From Nostoc sp. KVJ3 (GTDB lineage: Bacteria > Cyanobacteriota > Cyanobacteriia > Cyanobacteriales > Nostocaceae), in contig NZ_WWFG01000001.1 of NCBI RefSeq assembly GCF_026127265.1, positions 1,556,501-1,620,500 of the forward strand: a DNA stretch of 64,000 nucleotides, written 5' to 3'. A program made the translations under genes and the position numbers. Position 1 is the stretch's first letter; each line of letters begins with the position of its first letter. A model generated the notes under the pieces. The model was given only the letters and a program-made list of their open reading frames with translations, made no database searches and was not told the origin of the DNA. This document shows, one piece after another, positions 35,602 through 45,107 of the stretch.

Positions 35602-36621
35602 ATGAACTTACCCGCAGCTAGCCGTCTTCAATTTACTCCCGATTTAAACATCTGCCGCATTTTAAATGGTATGTGGCAAGTCTCCGGCGCACACGGAAGG
35701 ATTAATCCCCAAGCCGCTATTGAGACTATGTTCAAATATTTAGATGCAGGTTTTACCACTTGGGATTTAGCAGACCATTATGGCCCCGCAGAAGACTTTA
35801 TTGGTGAGTTTCGTTGTCAACTAATTGATAGTCGCGGTAAAGATGCTTTATCTCAGGTGCAAGCCTTTACAAAATGGGTACCTCGTCCCGGCAAAATGAC
35901 AAAAAAACTGGTTGAGGAAAATATTGATATTTCCCTGAGAAGGATGAATGTACAATCGTTAGATTTGATGCAATTCCACTGGTGGGAATATCAGGATAAA
36001 AATTACCTGGATGCCCTCAAATATATGGCAGAACTTCAGACTGAGGGTAAAATTAAGCATCTAGGTTTAACTAATTTTGACACGGAACATCTGAAGATTA
36101 TTACCGAAGCGGGGATCAAAATCGTTTCTAATCAAGTGCAGTTTTCCCTAGTTGATCGCCGTCCTGAAGTTAATATGGTGGAGTTTTGTCAACAGCATGA
36201 CATAAAGCTTTTTACTTACGGTACACTGTGCGGTGGTTTGTTATCAGACAACTATTTGGGTAAACCGGAACCACGAGGATTTGATCTCTCCACTGCTAGT
36301 TTGAAAAAATATAAAAATATGATCGACGCTTGGGGTGGTTGGCAATTATTTCAAGAGTTGCTGGCTATCTTAAAGGAAATTGCTAATAAGCATGGCGTAA
36401 ATATTTCCAACGTGGCAGTGCGTTACATTTTAGATCAGCCAACAGTGGGCGGTGTGATAGTTGGTGCTAGGCTTGGTGTATCTGAACATATAGAAGATAA
36501 CGCCAAAGTATTTAGTTTTAGTTTAGATGCAGACGATCGCGATCGCATCAGCGCAGTCTCTCGTCAATCACGCGATTTGTACCAGCTTATCGGCGATTGC
36601 GGCGACGAATATCGCCGATAA
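35602..36621 (+). CDS. Aldo/keto reductase
   Basis: A 339-aa NAD(P)H-dependent oxidoreductase of the aldo/keto reductase family (TIM barrel, cytoplasmic). Visible family features are GMWQVSGAHG, the catalytic Asp-Tyr pair in DLADHYGPAED, a Lys in FTKWVPR, His in MQFHWWEYQD, GLTNFD, and the C-terminal cofactor-binding region DQPTVGGVIVGARLG. The length is typical. The substrate cannot be told from the sequence. It stands alone between petJ-like and phosphoketolase genes with repeat-containing spacers on both sides. Confidence 0.9.
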   Translation: MNLPAASRLQFTPDLNICRILNGMWQVSGAHGRINPQAAIETMFKYLDAGFTTWDLADHYGPAEDFIGEFRCQLIDSRGKDALSQVQAFTKWVPRPGKMTKKLVEENIDISLRRMNVQSLDLMQFHWWEYQDKNYLDALKYMAELQTEGKIKHLGLTNFDTEHLKIITEAGIKIVSNQVQFSLVDRRPEVNMVEFCQQHDIKLFTYGTLCGGLLSDNYLGKPEPRGFDLSTASLKKYKNMIDAWGGWQLFQELLAILKEIANKHGVNISNVAVRYILDQPTVGGVIVGARLGVSEHIEDNAKVFSFSLDADDRDRISAVSRQSRDLYQLIGDCGDEYRR

Positions 36622-37350
36622 CTAGAGCAAATATAAAGCTCACCAGAGGAAAATTTTCATTTGCTACAAACCACATCATCCCGCCTCAGACAAAAGCGGG
36701 AGGATGTATAAAATACATCTCCGTAAATTAATTATGCGTTACCTGAAACCCCTGTAGAGACGTTGCATTGCAACGTCTCTACATTCTTTAAAGGTAAAAG
36801 TGATGTCCCGCAAGAAACTTCGGTTTCTTGCTAATAGTACAAAGTCATCTGACGATGACTAAATACTCCCCAAAATCTCTAGTACTTTGTCAAGCTAACT
36901 TTGAAGGGTAAAAGAACGAACCGCAGAGGCAATAGAGTTGCCAGTGCGTTGGGCGGGTTCCCCGACTTGAAGCAACTGGCGCGACACAGAGAAAAAGAGA
37001 GAAAGATTCTAAAACTTGGTTTATGTAAGCATTGTTGACTTGACAGACTAATAGTAGTCTGTCAAATTTATTTTGACGGTTAGAGAGACGCGATAAATCG
37101 CCATCTCTACAGGGAATTTATCCATCAATTATTTATTGACAAACTAAATAGTACGTCACGGCGGAAATAAGCCATCCATTTACAATTGCTAGACATCCTA
37201 CAAAATCAGCATTCTTTCTTTTACTTTTCAGAAATTCGATCGCAAAGACTGTAAAAATTTATCATGGGTTAGATAGCCATCATCTGGAAAACAAGTACAA
37301 TTGCTTAGTGATGAACCCGTCAAAATCCTTTTTGTAAGGGAGTGTCGATA
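36622..37350. other. Spacer with several short palindromes, upstream of phosphoketolase
   Basis: No gene seen. It contains a GTAGAGACGTTGCA / TGCAACGTCTCTAC palindrome (36753-36783), a CTGTCAA-type inverted repeat near 37038-37065, a decayed AGAGACGCGATAAATCG palindrome (37083-37110) and the recurring TAGTACGTCACGGCGGAAAT motif (37147-37166). No promoter could be assigned with confidence. Confidence 0.6.
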
Positions 37351-39732
37351 ATGACATTAGCAACGACTCCACAAACAAAGCCTTTAACAGACGAAGAATT
37401 ACATAAGATAAATGCTTACTGGCGTGCAGCTAACTATCTTTCCGTTGGACAGATATATCTACTCGATAATCCGCTACTCAGAGAACCGCTAAAGCTGGAA
37501 CACGTCAAACCCAGGCTGTTGGGTCACTGGGGAACAACACCAGGGCTGAATTTTATCTATGTTCATCTAAATCGAGTCATCAAAAAATATGACCTAAACA
37601 CCATTTATATTGCTGGGCCTGGTCATGGTGGCCCTGGACTGGTAGCCAACACCTACTTAGAAGGCACTTACACTGAGTATTACCATAATATCTCCCAGGA
37701 TGCTGAAGGAATCCAGAAACTCTTCAAACAGTTCTCTTTCCCTGGCGGTATTCCCAGCCACGTTGCACCGGAAACTCCTGGTTCTATCCACGAAGGCGGG
37801 GAACTAGGTTATGCCCTCGTCCACGCTTATGGCGCAGCTTTTGATAATCCTGATTTAATCGTTGCTGCTGTTGTGGGTGATGGCGAAGCTGAAACAGGTG
37901 CTTTAGCGGCTAGCTGGCATTCCAACAAGTTTCTTAACCCCGTTCATGATGGGGCTGTATTGCCGATCCTGCACTTGAATGGGTATAAAATTGCTAATCC
38001 TACTGTATTGGCACGGATCAACCATGAGGAATTAAAAAGCTTATTGGTAGGCTACGGCTACAAACCATACTTTGTCGAAGGTGACGATCCCGCAGATGTC
38101 CATCAGCAGATGGCGGCGACTCTAGATACAGTAATAGCAGAAATTCAAAGCATCCAAAGAGAAGCCCGCGTCCACGGTTTCACCGAACGTCCCCAGTGGC
38201 CGATGATTGTCTTGAGAACCCCCAAAGGTTGGACAGGGCCCAAAGAAGTCGATGGCAAAAAAACCGAAGGTTCTTGGCGATCGCACCAAGTTCCCTTAAG
38301 CAATATCACCAAACAGCCTGAACACCTGAAAGTTCTAGAAGATTGGATGAAGAGTTATCAACCAGAAGAACTCTTTGACAGTAACGGTAAGCTGATTCCA
38401 GAACTAGCAGAACTGGCTCCCAAAGGTCATCGACGCATGGGTGACAATCCTCACGCCAACGGCGGTATTTTGCTTTGCGACCTGAAGATGCCGGACTTTC
38501 GAGACTATGCTGTAGATGTTTTTGAACCTGGGAAAGCGATCGCTGAAGCTACCCAAGTTGCAGGCATTTTCCTCCGGGATATCATGCAACTTAACCAAGA
38601 AACCCGCAATTTCCGTATCGTCGGCCCCGATGAAACAGCATCAAATCGCTTAAGCGCTGTACTGGAATTCACAAACCGGGATTGGGTAGCCCAAACTCTC
38701 CCCGAAGATGACCATCTTTCCCCCGACGGTCGGGTGATGGAAATTCTCAGCGAAACTTGTTGTCAAGGATGGTTAGAAGGCTACCTCCTCACAGGAAGGC
38801 ACGGCTTCTTCTCCTGTTATGAGGCTTTTATTCACATTATTGACTCGATGTTCAATCAGCACGCCAAATGGTTAAAAACCACCAAACATATTCCTTGGCG
38901 TAGACCAATAGCTTCCCTCAATTATTTACTCACCTCCCACGTTTGGCGACAAGACCACAACGGCTTTTCTCACCAAGACCCCGGTTTTATTGACCATGTA
39001 ATCAATAAGAAAGCAGAAATCGTTCGCGTCTATTTGCCCCCCGATGCCAACACCCTGTTATCGGTAACTGACCATTGTTTGAGAAGCCGTAACTATGTCA
39101 ACGTCATTGTTGCCGGAAAGCAACCAGCATTGCAATACCTAAATATGGATGCCGCTATCAAGCATTGCACCACAGGCATCGGTATTTGGGAATGGGCAAG
39201 CAACGACCAAGGCGGTGAACCAGATGTTGTGCTGGGTTGTGCTGGGGATATTCCCACCTTAGAAACTTTAGCGGCTGTAGACATTCTGCGCCAGCACTTC
39301 CCTGACTTAAAGGTGCGGGTGGTAAACGTAGTTGATTTGATGACACTACAACCAAAAAGTGAACATCCCCACGGTTTGAGCGAAAAAGACTTTGACACAA
39401 TTTTTACCACAGATAAACCGATTATCTTTGCCTTTCACGGCTATCCTTGGCTGATTCATCGCTTGACTTATCGCCAGACCAATCATCATAATTTGCATGT
39501 GCGTGGCTACAAGGAAGAAGGAACTACCACCACCCCCTTTGATATGGTTGTGCTTAACGATCTCGATCGCTTTCATCTAGTAATGGACGTAATTGCTCGC
39601 GTACCAAAGCTAGGATATAGGGCAGCTTATGTCAAACAGGAGATGCAAAATAAGCTAATAGAACACAAGCACTACATTGAGAAGTACGGCGACGATATGC
39701 CAGAAATTCGTGACTGGAAGTGGCCCTATTAG
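37351..39732 (+). CDS. xfp: Xylulose-5-P/fructose-6-P phosphoketolase
   Basis: Thiamine-diphosphate enzyme of about 793 aa that splits xylulose 5-phosphate (and usually fructose 6-phosphate) with phosphate to acetyl phosphate. It bypasses lower glycolysis in cyanobacteria. Clear motifs are GPGHGGPGLVANTYLEG, HEGGELGYALVHAYGAAFDN, the ThDP signature GDGEAETGALAASWH, GPDETASNRL and the C-terminal GYKEEGTTTTPFDMVVLNDL. The ATG at 37351 has AAGGGAG 8 nt upstream. A GTG three codons earlier overlaps that site and is less likely. Length fits the family. A hairpin (CAGGGGTAATTCATG / GAATTGCCCCT) lies about 25 bp after the stop. Confidence 0.96.
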   Translation: MTLATTPQTKPLTDEELHKINAYWRAANYLSVGQIYLLDNPLLREPLKLEHVKPRLLGHWGTTPGLNFIYVHLNRVIKKYDLNTIYIAGPGHGGPGLVANTYLEGTYTEYYHNISQDAEGIQKLFKQFSFPGGIPSHVAPETPGSIHEGGELGYALVHAYGAAFDNPDLIVAAVVGDGEAETGALAASWHSNKFLNPVHDGAVLPILHLNGYKIANPTVLARINHEELKSLLVGYGYKPYFVEGDDPADVHQQMAATLDTVIAEIQSIQREARVHGFTERPQWPMIVLRTPKGWTGPKEVDGKKTEGSWRSHQVPLSNITKQPEHLKVLEDWMKSYQPEELFDSNGKLIPELAELAPKGHRRMGDNPHANGGILLCDLKMPDFRDYAVDVFEPGKAIAEATQVAGIFLRDIMQLNQETRNFRIVGPDETASNRLSAVLEFTNRDWVAQTLPEDDHLSPDGRVMEILSETCCQGWLEGYLLTGRHGFFSCYEAFIHIIDSMFNQHAKWLKTTKHIPWRRPIASLNYLLTSHVWRQDHNGFSHQDPGFIDHVINKKAEIVRVYLPPDANTLLSVTDHCLRSRNYVNVIVAGKQPALQYLNMDAAIKHCTTGIGIWEWASNDQGGEPDVVLGCAGDIPTLETLAAVDILRQHFPDLKVRVVNVVDLMTLQPKSEHPHGLSEKDFDTIFTTDKPIIFAFHGYPWLIHRLTYRQTNHHNLHVRGYKEEGTTTTPFDMVVLNDLDRFHLVMDVIARVPKLGYRAAYVKQEMQNKLIEHKHYIEKYGDDMPEIRDWKWPY

Positions 39733-39756
39733 GACTTACACAAAATTACACGCGTT

Positions 39757-39781
39757 CAGGGGTAATTCATGAATTGCCCCT
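39757..39781 (+). terminator. Hairpin after phosphoketolase, possible terminator
   Basis: AGGGGTAATTC pairs with GAATTGCCCCT around ATGA-type centre bases. No T run follows directly, so it may be only a dispersed repeat or a factor-dependent stop. Confidence 0.3.
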
Positions 39782-39874
39782 ACCTGAAAATCTTTCTTTT
39801 TGGCTAAAGTTTTCCGTAATTCCTAAAAATGCTATGCTTGCGTTGAAATCCGTAAGTTATGTGTGGCTGACTAG

Positions 39875-40582
39875 ATGAGACCTTATCATCAAATCGCGAT
39901 CTTTGAGTGTGGTGAACCGTTAATTGAGATTCCTTTAAATTTATTTGCGGTAGAATCTCCCCATCCTTATAAAAAATTAGGTGCTACTTATGGCGAACAC
40001 TCTCCCTATTATCTTCGTCAAAGCGTTATTGAAAATTTGATCCAAGCGCAAAATTATCTTAATTTGCTGCATCCTGACTGGCGTATCCAAATCTTTGATG
40101 CCTATCGCCCGATCGCAGTCCAGCAATTTATGGTAGATTACAGCTTCGCTCAAGCATTACAGGACAGGAAACTGACTGAGGTGGAGTTATCACCTAATCT
40201 TCGCCAAGAGATTTGGGAAGCAGTTTATGAAATTTGGGCTGTACCAAGTTCGGATCGAAAAACACCTCCTCCTCACAGTACAGGTGCAGCAGTGGATGTG
40301 ACACTAGTAGATAATACTGGGCAAATAGTAAATATGGGTTCGCCCATTGATGAAATGTCAGAGCGATCGCATCCCGATTATTATGCCAATAATCACCACC
40401 CAGAAGCACAACAGTATCATTTTCATCGTCAACTGTTACAAGATGTAATGTTAAAAGCTGGCTTTCAACGCAATCCTAGAGAGTGGTGGCATTTTTCTAT
40501 TGGCGATCAAATGTGGGCTTGGCTGAATAATCAATCCAATCCAGCGAATCCTGTTACAGCGCGTTATGGGCGGATCGCATAG
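39875..40582 (+). CDS. VanX-like D-alanyl-D-alanine dipeptidase
   Basis: A 235-aa zinc dipeptidase of the M15D family, which hydrolyses D-Ala-D-Ala. Its role outside vancomycin-resistance operons is usually cell-wall dipeptide recycling. Zinc and active-site motifs are intact: FDAYRP, HSTGAAVDVTL with His134 and Asp141, and EWWHFSIGDQ with His206. No signal peptide is apparent, as usual for VanX. There are no vanH or vanA partners nearby, so resistance is not implied. The tspO-like gene converges, with 41 bp between the stops. Confidence 0.9.
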   Translation: MRPYHQIAIFECGEPLIEIPLNLFAVESPHPYKKLGATYGEHSPYYLRQSVIENLIQAQNYLNLLHPDWRIQIFDAYRPIAVQQFMVDYSFAQALQDRKLTEVELSPNLRQEIWEAVYEIWAVPSSDRKTPPPHSTGAAVDVTLVDNTGQIVNMGSPIDEMSERSHPDYYANNHHPEAQQYHFHRQLLQDVMLKAGFQRNPREWWHFSIGDQMWAWLNNQSNPANPVTARYGRIA

Positions 40583-40623
40583 ATGCGTTATATCATGTCC
40601 GTTTAAAGACTTAAAATCTAAAA

Positions 40624-41097
40624 CTAGGCATCTTGAGGGTTGAGACTGACCATCTGCCAAGTGGTATAAGTACCAATGGGACTCCAGAGCAAATAAGGAA
40701 CTAAAAGCAATGCTGCCCAACCAGAAATACCTAAGATTGCAAGTATCAATAAAGCACTAATAATAAAACCTGTGGCTCCAAGAATTGTCCCCACTTTCAG
40801 ACTGCGAAGCCTGAACATTACAGGCGTATAGGCGATGGTAATAATTTCTAACAGGAGATATAAACCCATAATTAACCAGGTTGAGGTGCTTCCTGGATCT
40901 TTTTCCCAGATAATATAAGCTGACCAAGCACCACAAATAAATATTACAGTCCAGATAATTGGAATCGCACTCTCAAAGGTTAGCCATCTAGGTCGTTGTA
41001 AGCGCTTGAACCATTGGCGATCGCTAGGCGTAATCACGTTAGCAGCTAAAGCAACCAAGAAAGCCACTCCCCCAATCACCATCCAAGATTTAATCAT
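40624..41097 (-). CDS. TspO/MBR family membrane protein
   Basis: A 157-aa integral membrane protein with five hydrophobic segments. Family hallmarks are RPRWLTFESAIPIIWTVIF near the second helix and the C-terminal LVPYLLWSPIGTYTTWQMVSLNP. TspO proteins bind tetrapyrroles and are linked to stress and pigment control in cyanobacteria. The substrate here is not determinable. Length is typical. It is separated from the next gene by a repeat-containing spacer. Confidence 0.85.
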   Translation of the reverse strand: MIKSWMVIGGVAFLVALAANVITPSDRQWFKRLQRPRWLTFESAIPIIWTVIFICGAWSAYIIWEKDPGSTSTWLIMGLYLLLEIITIAYTPVMFRLRSLKVGTILGATGFIISALLILAILGISGWAALLLVPYLLWSPIGTYTTWQMVSLNPQDA

Positions 41098-41257
41098 GCC
41101 CGTTAGTCCTTTACAAGCGCTATCTATTCGCTTAATATCACTCTTTATAGTGTAATTTTGTCAATTTAATTGCTAATTACTCATCATCCCTGAGTTTGAA
41201 ATCTTCACATCATTTGGCAGGATTTTAAATTATGGGCATTGGGAATTGGACATTGTG

Positions 41258-41335
41258 GTGAAAAATCCTTGTAGAGACGTAAAATTTTACGTCTCTACAT
41301 TCAAGTTTATACCTCGATTCAGCAACGCTCAATTT
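41258..41335. repeat. Dispersed repeat with central palindrome (copy 1)
   Basis: Its reverse complement matches 56486-56563 over about 75 bp, including GCGTTGCTGAATCGAGGTAT and the TGTAGAGACGTAAAATTTT core. The central GTAGAGACGTAAAA / TTTTACGTCTCTAC palindrome is intact here. Confidence 0.8.
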
Positions 41336-41386
41336 CTAAATTTCGCGGAATCTTGCTACAGCATGATATTCTACACACTTCAACTT

Positions 41387-41827
41387 CTATGAGCCGACAG
41401 TGACAGTGTAAGACAACACAAAGGGCTTGAAACTAGCTCCAGATTTGGGAGAACCGCTTAACTCCAAATCATAAGCTCCTACTTTGGGAAATACGATGTC
41501 GGCTCCGGGAATGCTTTTATATTTCTTAGTTGAAACATTATGTAAACTTGGCTTCAGCAATGGGACATCAGTTTTGGTGTGAGGTTGGGGGTAGACAACC
41601 AACTGACAGTTACATTGTGTCAAGGGAATTAGTTGCCCGCCTTTATGGGTAAGGACAATCCAAGCATGAGCGGTTTTGCCAGCTTGAGGATTGTCATAGG
41701 GTTCAATATGCAGCATCCCACCCACATCTTTTGATACTTTTTCGGTGTGGGCATTAACTGGTGTGCTAATCAAAACCGAAATTAATAATAGCCATCCCAA
41801 ATTCTTCTTTAGGGTAAAGTGGAACAT
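41387..41827 (-). CDS. Small exported protein, unknown function
   Basis: A 146-aa precursor with a clear signal peptide (residues about 1-26, NLGWLLLISVLISTPVNAH) and a predicted beta-rich periplasmic domain. The mature part begins HTEKVSKDVGGMLHIEPYDN and contains AWIVLTHKGG, a CNCQLVVYP stretch and a Gly-rich C-terminus. Several His, Met and Cys residues would allow metal binding, but that is speculation. No enzyme motif was recognised. It lies just outside the left boundary of the repeat-bounded island. Confidence 0.75.
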   Translation of the reverse strand: MFHFTLKKNLGWLLLISVLISTPVNAHTEKVSKDVGGMLHIEPYDNPQAGKTAHAWIVLTHKGGQLIPLTQCNCQLVVYPQPHTKTDVPLLKPSLHNVSTKKYKSIPGADIVFPKVGAYDLELSGSPKSGASFKPFVLSYTVTVGS

Positions 41828-42005
41828 AGAGTTTTTTAGAGTAGGTGAAGTAGACTAGGCTGACTGGGGAAAGGCAATTAAAGGGAAATTAAAAAATATT
41901 TTTGATGCTATTTCCTACCAGATACTTAAAAACGATAATTTTAAAAGAATCGTTGCGTCAAAAGACAACCTGTCAAACTTTGCCCAAAAATTCGTTATTA
42001 ACTAC

Positions 42006-42148
42006 TAAGAGTGTTCCAAAAAATAAATGATCCAAAACCCGTCATTGCGTTCGCGTAGCGTCTCGTAGAGAGCGAAGCGAAGCAATCCCAATATCTGCGA
42101 TTACTTCGCTCGCAATGACAATTGGGCATTTTTTTACTTGGAGTACTA
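42006..42148 (+). repeat. B element, left copy (island boundary)
   Basis: It starts TAAGAGTGTTCCAAAAAATA and runs through AACCCGTC, a CGAAGCGAAGCAATC-type block and CAATTGGGCATTTTTTTACT to GGAGTACT. An inverted copy lies at 49835-49956, and a third left end begins at 58385. The outer 37 bases of the two main copies are identical. Confidence 0.85.
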
Positions 42149-42220
42149 TAAGAGGATGTTTGAAAAGTATTTAGCTATGATTTTAGGCACTTGTTGATCC
42201 CCCCTAACCCCCCTTAAAAA

Positions 42221-42930
42221 GCTATGCATTATAAACATCTTTCTTAACAGAAAAATTGACAGAAGTCAGAAGTTATGTACTGGATGAGAAAGACAAAAAA
42301 TCAGCAATTATTCTGAACAATGGAGATGAAAATCAAAAAAACTTCAAAAAGTCATAATTATCTGATGACCACCTCGGTGTCAAAAACGAAAATTCAACAA
42401 ATTGACTAAAGATGAGGCAATAATTAATGATGGAGAGATTGACAAAGTTGCCAACCTTCAACGATATCATGTAATCAAGTGTGGACTTTTAATCCTTGGG
42501 CATATTTACTATCGAGATATCCTGTTGCTGCTAGGGCTTTGTGAGAAGTGTAGTTCAGTTCTGTGGTGTCTTGTATTGCCAAGACTACTCTTTGCTTGCT
42601 GATTCGCTCTACTGTCGCATCAATATGTCCAAGTCTAATCATCGATGGTTTGACCTATGGTGAATCCCAGAAGTCATAAGTGGCTTTTGTTTCGTCCCAT
42701 GTCCCGCTCGCTTGTGGAATACTTGCTTCTGGTTTGGCACTTAAATTTTCCACTATTTTGATTAATCCTTTGGTTCTTCTGGTGTCACCTAATTCGGTTC
42801 TTTCTAGTTCCTGTGTGATCCATTGTTCCATTTGCTGACTTTGCGATGCTTCCGGGTCTTCGTATAGACAATACACAATCTCTGGCTTTTGTCCAAGTTT
42901 CTGTTAAGAAAGATGTTTATAATGCATAGC
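42221..42930 (-). mobile_element. Decayed insertion sequence, Tn5/IS4-type
   Basis: Perfect 30-bp terminal inverted repeats lie at 42221-42250 (GCTATGCATTATAAACATCT...) and 42901-42930. At about 710 bp it is far shorter than an intact element with a full transposase gene. I saw no clean target duplication. Confidence 0.85.
42475..42876 (-). pseudogene. Transposase remnant (Tn5/IS4 family)
   Basis: On the minus strand an open stretch encodes WITQELERTELGDTRRTKGL, then AKPEASIPQASGTWDETKAT and YDFWDSP. This is the DNA-binding N-terminal region of Tn5/IS4-type transposases. After a stop at 42655 the homology resumes in another frame as DATVERISKQRVVLAIQDTT, ELNYTSHKA and GYLDSKYAQGLKVHT, ending at a stop at 42475. 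The DDE catalytic part is missing. The gene is therefore broken by a frameshift plus stop and by deletion of its 3' part. The element cannot move by itself. Confidence 0.85.
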
Positions 42931-43349
42931 GATGTATTGGGGGGAACTGGAATCAAAGTCCCCCTTTTTAAGGGGGATTTAGGGGGATCTCCAACGATTT
43001 TGGGTTTCTACAGAGATGTGTGTACACGTAGCCTTAAAAAGGGGGGAACCGGAATCAAAGTCCCCCTTTTTAAGGGGGATTTAGGGGGATCTAAAACGTT
43101 TTGCTACTAATAAAAGGACTTTTCAAACATCCTCTAACGCACCGCTTTACTTCACTTCATTTATAGACATATTTCTTCTCTTTCTTTGCGTCCTTTGCGG
43201 TTCGTAAAAAAAACCATGAAGCTCTAAGGTTCATTCACATAAGTTCAGGATGAGTATAATTTCTAGAGTGAAATACGCGATCGCTAAATAGCTTTACTGT
43301 TTAGCTAGTATAAAAACCTGATATACTCACAGCAGTTTCTCGATGAGGA

Positions 43350-44720
43350 ATGATGATGCGATCGCTCCGAGTAGCCCCAGAGTATATTGATAAAGTTAAG
43401 TCAGCACTTGGGCGCAACGGCTATCACAGCCAAGAGTCTTTGGCTACTCACATGGATTTTTATTTATCCATAGTCGAAAATTTTTCCACTGGTAAACCTG
43501 TTGACTATCTGAATTTTCGAGAAATTAGCGAGAATTTGGGGTTAGACTGGCAAGAAATTGCATACAAAGAACCAGAAAAATCGCAACCTCAAACCTTGAG
43601 TGTAGAACAACAATTTAGATTAGAGAAGAAGCAAAACGGACTTCAAGAAATGTGGGATATCCAGCATGCAAAAGTCCACAAAATAAGACACGATTTATCG
43701 ATTGAGGCTGGGACAACAAATAAATTTCAATTAGAACAGCAGTTTAAAGAAGAAAATGCTAGATTAAAAACACTAGAAGCTGAACTTGATCAAGTAGAAA
43801 AAAAACTAAAATTAGCTTCACCAACCAAAATACCTGAAAACAAAGTTCAAGCTTCTCCACTCAAATCGCAGCAAACTAACGGGGAAGCATCGCCCTTCAT
43901 CACTGGCGCACCCATCACCCAGCCGCGTTACTTTTTTGGACGAGAGAAAGAATTAAAACGTCTCTTCAACTTACTCAAACGTCATCCCTTACAAAACGCC
44001 GCCATTATTGGCAAAAAGCGTAGTGGCAAAACATCCCTGCTACACTATCTCAAAAATATTAGCACCGCCCCGGCAGAACATCTGCGTCCTGACCAAAAAT
44101 CTGACTGGCTACCGCAAGAAAATTACCGTTGGATTTTTGTAGACTTGCAAGACGCACGAATGCAAAGCCAAGAAGGTTTGCTAAAGTACATCCTAGAATC
44201 CCTGAAGATGCAAGTGCCTACACCTTGCGATTTAGATCGTTTTATGAATGTAGTCAGCGATAATTTGCATTCTCCCACAATCATCTTATTGGATGAGATT
44301 GGCGTTGGCTTGCAACGCTGTCCAGAATTAGATGATGGCTTTTGGGAGAGTTTGCGGTCTTTGGCGAGTAACCACACAGGCGGGAATCTCGCGTTTATCT
44401 TAGCTACCCCTGAATCACCGATTGAAATGGCGCGAAACACAGGACACAGTTCACCCTTTTTCAATATTTTCGCCTACACCGCATATCTGGGAGTATTGAC
44501 TGAGATAGAAGCGCGAGAATTGATAGCAAGTTCGCTCATTGCTTTCACTGACGAAGATGTAGAGTGGATTTTGACACAAAGTTGCTGCTGGCCACTGTTG
44601 TTACAAATTCTGTGTAGAGAAAGATTATTTAACTTAGAAGAAGGGGAGAATGATGATAATTGGCGTGAGGAGGGATTAAGACAAATGAAACCGTTTACTG
44701 ATTTATTAGAGGATGTCTGA
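43350..44720 (+). CDS. STAND-like P-loop ATPase with N-terminal HTH-like domain
   Basis: A protein of about 456 aa. Residues about 5-70 (RVAPEYIDKVKSALGRNGY, SIVENFSTGKPVDYLNF) look like an XRE-type helix-turn-helix. Residues about 80-155 are a charged coiled coil, resembling linkers of bacterial effector-associated ATPases. The ATPase follows after FFGREKEL, with Walker A GKKRSGKTS (221-229) and Walker B TIILLDEIG (about 310-318). GAGGA lies 6 nt before the third of three consecutive ATGs, so 43356 is the likeliest exact start. The last codons and the TGA lie in the end of an A-type MITE, so the original C-terminus has probably been lost. Function is unknown; regulation or defence signalling is possible. 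Confidence 0.8.
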   Translation: MMMRSLRVAPEYIDKVKSALGRNGYHSQESLATHMDFYLSIVENFSTGKPVDYLNFREISENLGLDWQEIAYKEPEKSQPQTLSVEQQFRLEKKQNGLQEMWDIQHAKVHKIRHDLSIEAGTTNKFQLEQQFKEENARLKTLEAELDQVEKKLKLASPTKIPENKVQASPLKSQQTNGEASPFITGAPITQPRYFFGREKELKRLFNLLKRHPLQNAAIIGKKRSGKTSLLHYLKNISTAPAEHLRPDQKSDWLPQENYRWIFVDLQDARMQSQEGLLKYILESLKMQVPTPCDLDRFMNVVSDNLHSPTIILLDEIGVGLQRCPELDDGFWESLRSLASNHTGGNLAFILATPESPIEMARNTGHSSPFFNIFAYTAYLGVLTEIEARELIASSLIAFTDEDVEWILTQSCCWPLLLQILCRERLFNLEEGENDDNWREEGLRQMKPFTDLLEDV

Positions 44721-44863
44721 AAACTTTTCTTGTATACACCTAACCCTTGGAGATCCCCCTAAATCCCCCTTAAAAAGGGGGACTTTAAGACTCTTATTCC
44801 CCCTTTTTAAGGCTTGCTTAGGGGGATCAACAAATATTTGATCCTTCTGAGACATCCTCTTAG
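44707..44863. mobile_element. A-type MITE overlapping the end of the ATPase gene
   Basis: The left end TTAGAGGATGTCTGA and right end AGACATCCTCTTAG are inverted repeats. The core has CCCCCTTAAAAAGGGGGA-type palindromes. The first bases supply the stop codon of the upstream gene. Confidence 0.8.
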
Positions 44864-44885
44864 ATTCAGAACTAGCAGAGTAACT

Positions 44886-45107
44886 ATGAAAGCACACCGA
44901 ATTGAAACAAAGTTAACTAAAAACGGAACCTTGATTATTGAGGATTTACCGTTTCAAGCTGGGGAAGCAGTTGAAATTATCATTCTAGAAAGTCACACTC
45001 ATCCCCAAGAAGCGAATTTGTATCCTTTGCGTGGCAAACAACCATACCATTATGACGATCCTTTTGAACCTGCCGTGCCTTTGGAAGATTGGGAAGTCTT
45101 GCAATGA
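44886..45107 (+). CDS. Small antitoxin-like protein, orphan
   Basis: A 73-aa protein, MKAHRIETKLTKNGTLIIED, then LPFQAGEAVEIIILE and a Pro/Asp/Glu-rich tail. It resembles short beta-strand antitoxin-type proteins of cyanobacteria (swapped-hairpin-like N-terminus plus disordered tail). I chose the ATG at 44886 because the upstream frame runs into the MITE. No toxin gene follows, only a repeat-containing spacer, so it is an orphan antitoxin or a misread small regulator. Confidence 0.55.
   Translation: MKAHRIETKLTKNGTLIIEDLPFQAGEAVEIIILESHTHPQEANLYPLRGKQPYHYDDPFEPAVPLEDWEVLQ

Larger units (their letters stand above)
42149..43136. mobile_element. A-type MITE split by an IS remnant
   Basis: The left end AGAGGATGTTTGAAAAGT and right end ACTTTTCAAACATCCTCT form terminal inverted repeats. 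The interior has the C5/G5 palindromes also found in the A elements at 49106, 49664 and 55433. The element is interrupted at 42221-42930 by an insertion with its own inverted repeats, and its right half contains a partial second copy of the core. Confidence 0.8.

Noticed and set aside
39875..40582. Vancomycin resistance determinant
   Set aside because: Only a VanX-like dipeptidase is present, with no vanH, vanA or regulator genes. A recycling role is more likely.
42402..42602. Plus-strand 66-codon frame inside the IS remnant
   Set aside because: It is antisense to the transposase remnant, which has clear family homology on the minus strand.
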